From Bradyrhizobium diazoefficiens (GTDB lineage: Bacteria; Pseudomonadota; Alphaproteobacteria; Rhizobiales; Xanthobacteraceae): a DNA stretch of 64,000 bases. A program made the position numbers and the translations under genes. A model generated the notes under the pieces. The model was not told where the DNA came from. It was given only the letters and a program-made list of their open reading frames with translations, and did not search any database. Location: positions 30,480 to 94,479 of the forward strand of contig NZ_JAFCJJ010000024.1 in assembly GCF_018131015.1 (NCBI RefSeq), given 5' to 3'. Shown piece by piece: positions 62,317-64,000 of the stretch (the stretch's first letter is position 1; every line of letters starts with the position of its first letter).

Positions 62317-63012
62317 ATGAGCAACGCACCTCTGATGCCCAAGGCGACCGCCGTCTGGCTGCTCGATAACACGGCGCTGACCTTCGACCAGGTCGCCGAT
62401 TTCACCAAGATGCATCCCCTGGAGATTCGGGCGATCGCCGACGGTGACGCGGCCCAGGGCATCAAGGGCATGGACCCGATTTCCAACGGCCAGCTCACCC
62501 GCGAGGAGATCGAGAAGGCCGAGAACAACCCGGACTATCGGCTCCGCCTCCAGGAGAGCAAGGTCGTGCTGCCGCCCCAGCCCAAGCGCAAGGGCCCGCG
62601 CTACACCCCGGTGTCGCGCCGTCACGAGCGCCCGAGCGCCATCCTCTGGCTGCTGCGCAACCATGCCGAGCTCAAGGACGCCCAGATCATGCGCCTGGTC
62701 GGCACGACCAAGAGCACGATCGCGAGCGTCCGCGACCGCACCCACTGGAACACCTCGTCGCTGACGCCGATCGATCCGGTGACGCTCGGCCTCTGCTCGC
62801 AGATCGAGCTCGATTTCGAGGTGGCGCGCGCGGCCAAGGAAAAGCCGATCGACGCGGCCTATGGCGGCGCCACGCTGCTGCCGGCCTCAGAGACTACCAA
62901 GAAGGACGAGTACGAGCCGGCGGAGAAGTCGAGCGACGACCTCAACGTCGACGCCGTGTTCGCCAAGCTCAAGACCCTGGGCGGCAAGAAGCATGAGGAA
63001 GAGGAGGAGTAG
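62317..63012 (+). CDS. trcR: Cell-cycle transcriptional regulator TrcR (DUF1013)
   Basis: 231 residues from ATG 62317 (AAAGGAGATTTGCC in front). Matches the DUF1013 family: LMPKATAVWLLDNTALTFDQ at the start, RGPRYTPVSRRHERPSAILW-like core, and KDAQIMRLVGTTKSTIASVR, a helix-turn-helix-like part. In Caulobacter TrcR is a cell-cycle-linked transcription factor. The C-terminal tail is acidic (GGKKHEEEEE) and variable. A perfect hairpin terminator follows. Confidence 0.88.
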   Translation: MSNAPLMPKATAVWLLDNTALTFDQVADFTKMHPLEIRAIADGDAAQGIKGMDPISNGQLTREEIEKAENNPDYRLRLQESKVVLPPQPKRKGPRYTPVSRRHERPSAILWLLRNHAELKDAQIMRLVGTTKSTIASVRDRTHWNTSSLTPIDPVTLGLCSQIELDFEVARAAKEKPIDAAYGGATLLPASETTKKDEYEPAEKSSDDLNVDAVFAKLKTLGGKKHEEEEE

Positions 63013-63047
63013 TCCTTCTCTCGTCCCTTCGTCATCGAAACGCAAAT

Positions 63048-63075
63048 CGCGGCGGGATCACCCGCCGCGTTTTTG
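63048..63075 (+). terminator. Rho-independent terminator of trcR
   Basis: CGCGGCGGG-ATCA-CCCGCCGCG, a perfect 9-bp stem with a 4-base loop, followed by TTTTTG. It begins 36 bp after the trcR stop. Confidence 0.85.
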
Positions 63076-63110
63076 CTTTTGGATTTGGTGAATTTCGGAG
63101 CGCCTGCTCT

Positions 63111-63247
63111 CCATCGTCGTCCTGGCGAAAGCCAGGACCCATTACCCCAAGAAGCAATTTGGCGAAGACCGGTTGTTCGGTACATCCACCGCCCGCAATC
63201 GATGGATTCCGCGGTATGGGTCCTGGCTTTCGCCAGGACGACGATGG
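63111..63247. repeat. Bradyrhizobium-type inverted repeat (family A, copy 2) with perfect 32-bp arms
   Basis: Arms at 63111-63142 and 63216-63247 are exact reverse complements over 32 bases (CCATCGTCGTCCTGGCGAAA and on to CCCAT), with a 73-base centre. Each arm also holds a smaller hairpin (CCTGGCGAAAGCCAGG). Same family as 59512-59626. Confidence 0.85.
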
Positions 63248-63258
63248 GCGACGGCAGA

Positions 63259-63465
63259 TCAGCCCAGCTCGATTGGCTCGCTGACCTCGTGGACGAGGCC
63301 GATGCTGTCGATGGTCAGCACCATCTTCGCGTTGAGCTTCTCGTGGCCCTTGATCCGGCCCGCAGCGATCGCATCGCGCACGGCCTTCTCGATCTCGCGC
63401 TGCGAGGTGACACCGACCTGCTTCAGAAATTTGCGCAGGCTGCTGTTGAACTGGTCTTCGTTCAT
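63259..63465 (-). CDS. DUF6494-like small protein
   Basis: 68 residues: MNEDQFNSSLRKFLKQVGVT, SQREIEKAVRDAIAAGRIKG and LNAKMVLTIDSIGLVHEVSE. The start and the helix-then-strand pattern match the short conserved alphaproteobacterial family DUF6494 (from memory). Soluble, no known role. It is 24 bp upstream of the family A repeat on the right-hand side. Confidence 0.75.
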   Translation of the reverse strand: MNEDQFNSSLRKFLKQVGVTSQREIEKAVRDAIAAGRIKGHEKLNAKMVLTIDSIGLVHEVSEPIELG

Positions 63466-63489
63466 GACGACCTCCGTTGACCGGGCGGC

Positions 63490-63759
63490 TCACGGCCGCT
63501 CGGGATGGTTCAGCATGTATTCGCCGAGATCGCGCTGGCGGCGATCGGCGCGGGTGGTGGCGGCGCTGCGCTGGACGTCGCGGTCCTTGCGGCAGGCCAC
63601 GTATTCGGGCGAGCCCTGCGCGTAGCCGCGGCCCTGGCAGACCGCGTCGTCATCGTCGCCGCCCATCGCCACCGGCGTCTGGTAGCGCGCCGAGCAGGCG
63701 GAGAGCGCGATGGCGAGAGCTATGGCAGTCAGCAGGCGCGGCGCGACGGAGAGCGGCAT
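63490..63759 (-). CDS. Small lipoprotein
   Basis: 89 residues. Lipobox LALSAC-type: IALAIALSACSARYQT (Cys at about 22), so it is anchored by lipid in the envelope. The mature part has Asp-rich and Arg-rich segments (MGGDDDDAVCQGRGYAQGSP) with two cysteines. Function unknown. Same strand as the DUF6494-like gene, 24 bp upstream of it. Confidence 0.72.
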   Translation of the reverse strand: MPLSVAPRLLTAIALAIALSACSARYQTPVAMGGDDDDAVCQGRGYAQGSPEYVACRKDRDVQRSAATTRADRRQRDLGEYMLNHPERP

Positions 63760-63832
63760 CAGGAGTCCTCGATTGGCCGGGACTGTTTAGCGCGGAATGA
63801 GGAGATTGTAAGTCGGCAATGCCGCCTCCTTC

Positions 63833-63923
63833 TGTCATGCCCCGCGAAGGCGGGGCATCCAGTACTCCGCGGCGGCCATTAGGTTAGACAATTGCGGCCG
63901 CGGAGCACTGGATCGCCCGCCTG
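63833..63923. repeat. Family A repeat (copy 3), right arm cut short
   Basis: Left arm TGTCATGCCCCGCGAAGGCG continues to CCAGTACTCCGCGGC; the right arm GCCGCGGAGCACTGGATCGC runs to CCCGCCTG and then stops matching. In an intact copy a GC-rich TTCGCGGGC-type end would follow. The break lies near 63921, where a different sequence begins. Confidence 0.6.
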
Positions 63924-63924
63924 C

Positions 63925-64000
63925 TGTTTAGACCGGACAGATCACTGACAGGTGTTCGGAGACATAGCTGACACATCAAACTGGACTGGATTGGTCGATT
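63925..64000 (+). mobile_element. Possible left end of an insertion sequence (partial)
   Basis: TGTTTAGACCGGACAGATCA and TGACAGGTGTTCGGAGACAT sit directly where the palindromic repeat is broken. The wording resembles left ends of IS481-type elements in rhizobia, but no transposase is visible in these 76 bases, so the call is tentative. Confidence 0.35.

Overview
This 64 kb window looks like chromosome of a Bradyrhizobium-type alphaproteobacterium. The pointers are high GC, FixK/NnrR-type boxes beside a nosR gene, a DUF3551 protein, an NdvA-type cyclic glucan exporter, a TrcR (DUF1013) cell-cycle regulator, and the palindromic intergenic repeats common in Bradyrhizobium. There is no rRNA, CRISPR array, complete IS or prophage. 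All identifications come from reading sequence and motifs, without any database search.

Layout. 1-2.4 kb: nosR on the minus strand, running off the left edge, separated by three FNR-family palindromes from a diiron ferritin-like gene. 3.3-9.8 kb: a 984-residue fusion protein (LprI-like periplasmic domain plus superinfection-immunity membrane domain), a GT87 membrane protein, an EamA exporter, a dodecin and a HAD hydrolase. 9.8-15 kb: a frameshifted MFS transporter and a TRAP transporter set (DctM with an unusual insert, DctQ, DctP). 15.2-22.5 kb: a six-gene minus-strand cluster, M20 amidohydrolase - peptide-binding protein - DppB - DppC - DppD - DppF, for uptake and hydrolysis of a peptide or amide. 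22.8-31.3 kb: a trypsin-fold protein lacking its catalytic triad, an esterase, a decayed AbiEii locus, DsbA, an amber-interrupted thioesterase, a thioesterase/TetR divergent pair with two operators, small secreted proteins, an AbrB-family membrane protein and DsbB. 31.4 kb: tRNA-Leu(CAA). 31.5-40.3 kb: a TPR glycosyltransferase, small proteins, a membrane-anchored DUF2235 (Tle1-like) hydrolase and a NarL-type two-component system on the same strand. 40.4-43.1 kb: small secreted or anchored proteins of unknown role. 43.2-49.5 kb: two paralogous nitronate monooxygenases with an acyl-CoA synthetase and a thioesterase, then aspartase. 49.5-58.9 kb: DedA/YqaA-like protein, HisE-like protein, an orphan binding protein, NdvA, a D,D-carboxypeptidase, FadD and a DUF924 protein. 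59-63.8 kb: peroxiredoxin, the rnhA-thrB-ispH group, trcR, and two small genes. The right edge appears to enter a mobile element inserted into a palindromic repeat.

Three loci look broken: MFS transporter by frameshift, AbiEii protein by deletion and frameshift, and a PaaI-type thioesterase by one TAG. The most unusual candidates are the LprI/superinfection-immunity fusion, the catalytically dead trypsin-fold protein, and the orphan membrane DUF2235 hydrolase next to a two-component system.
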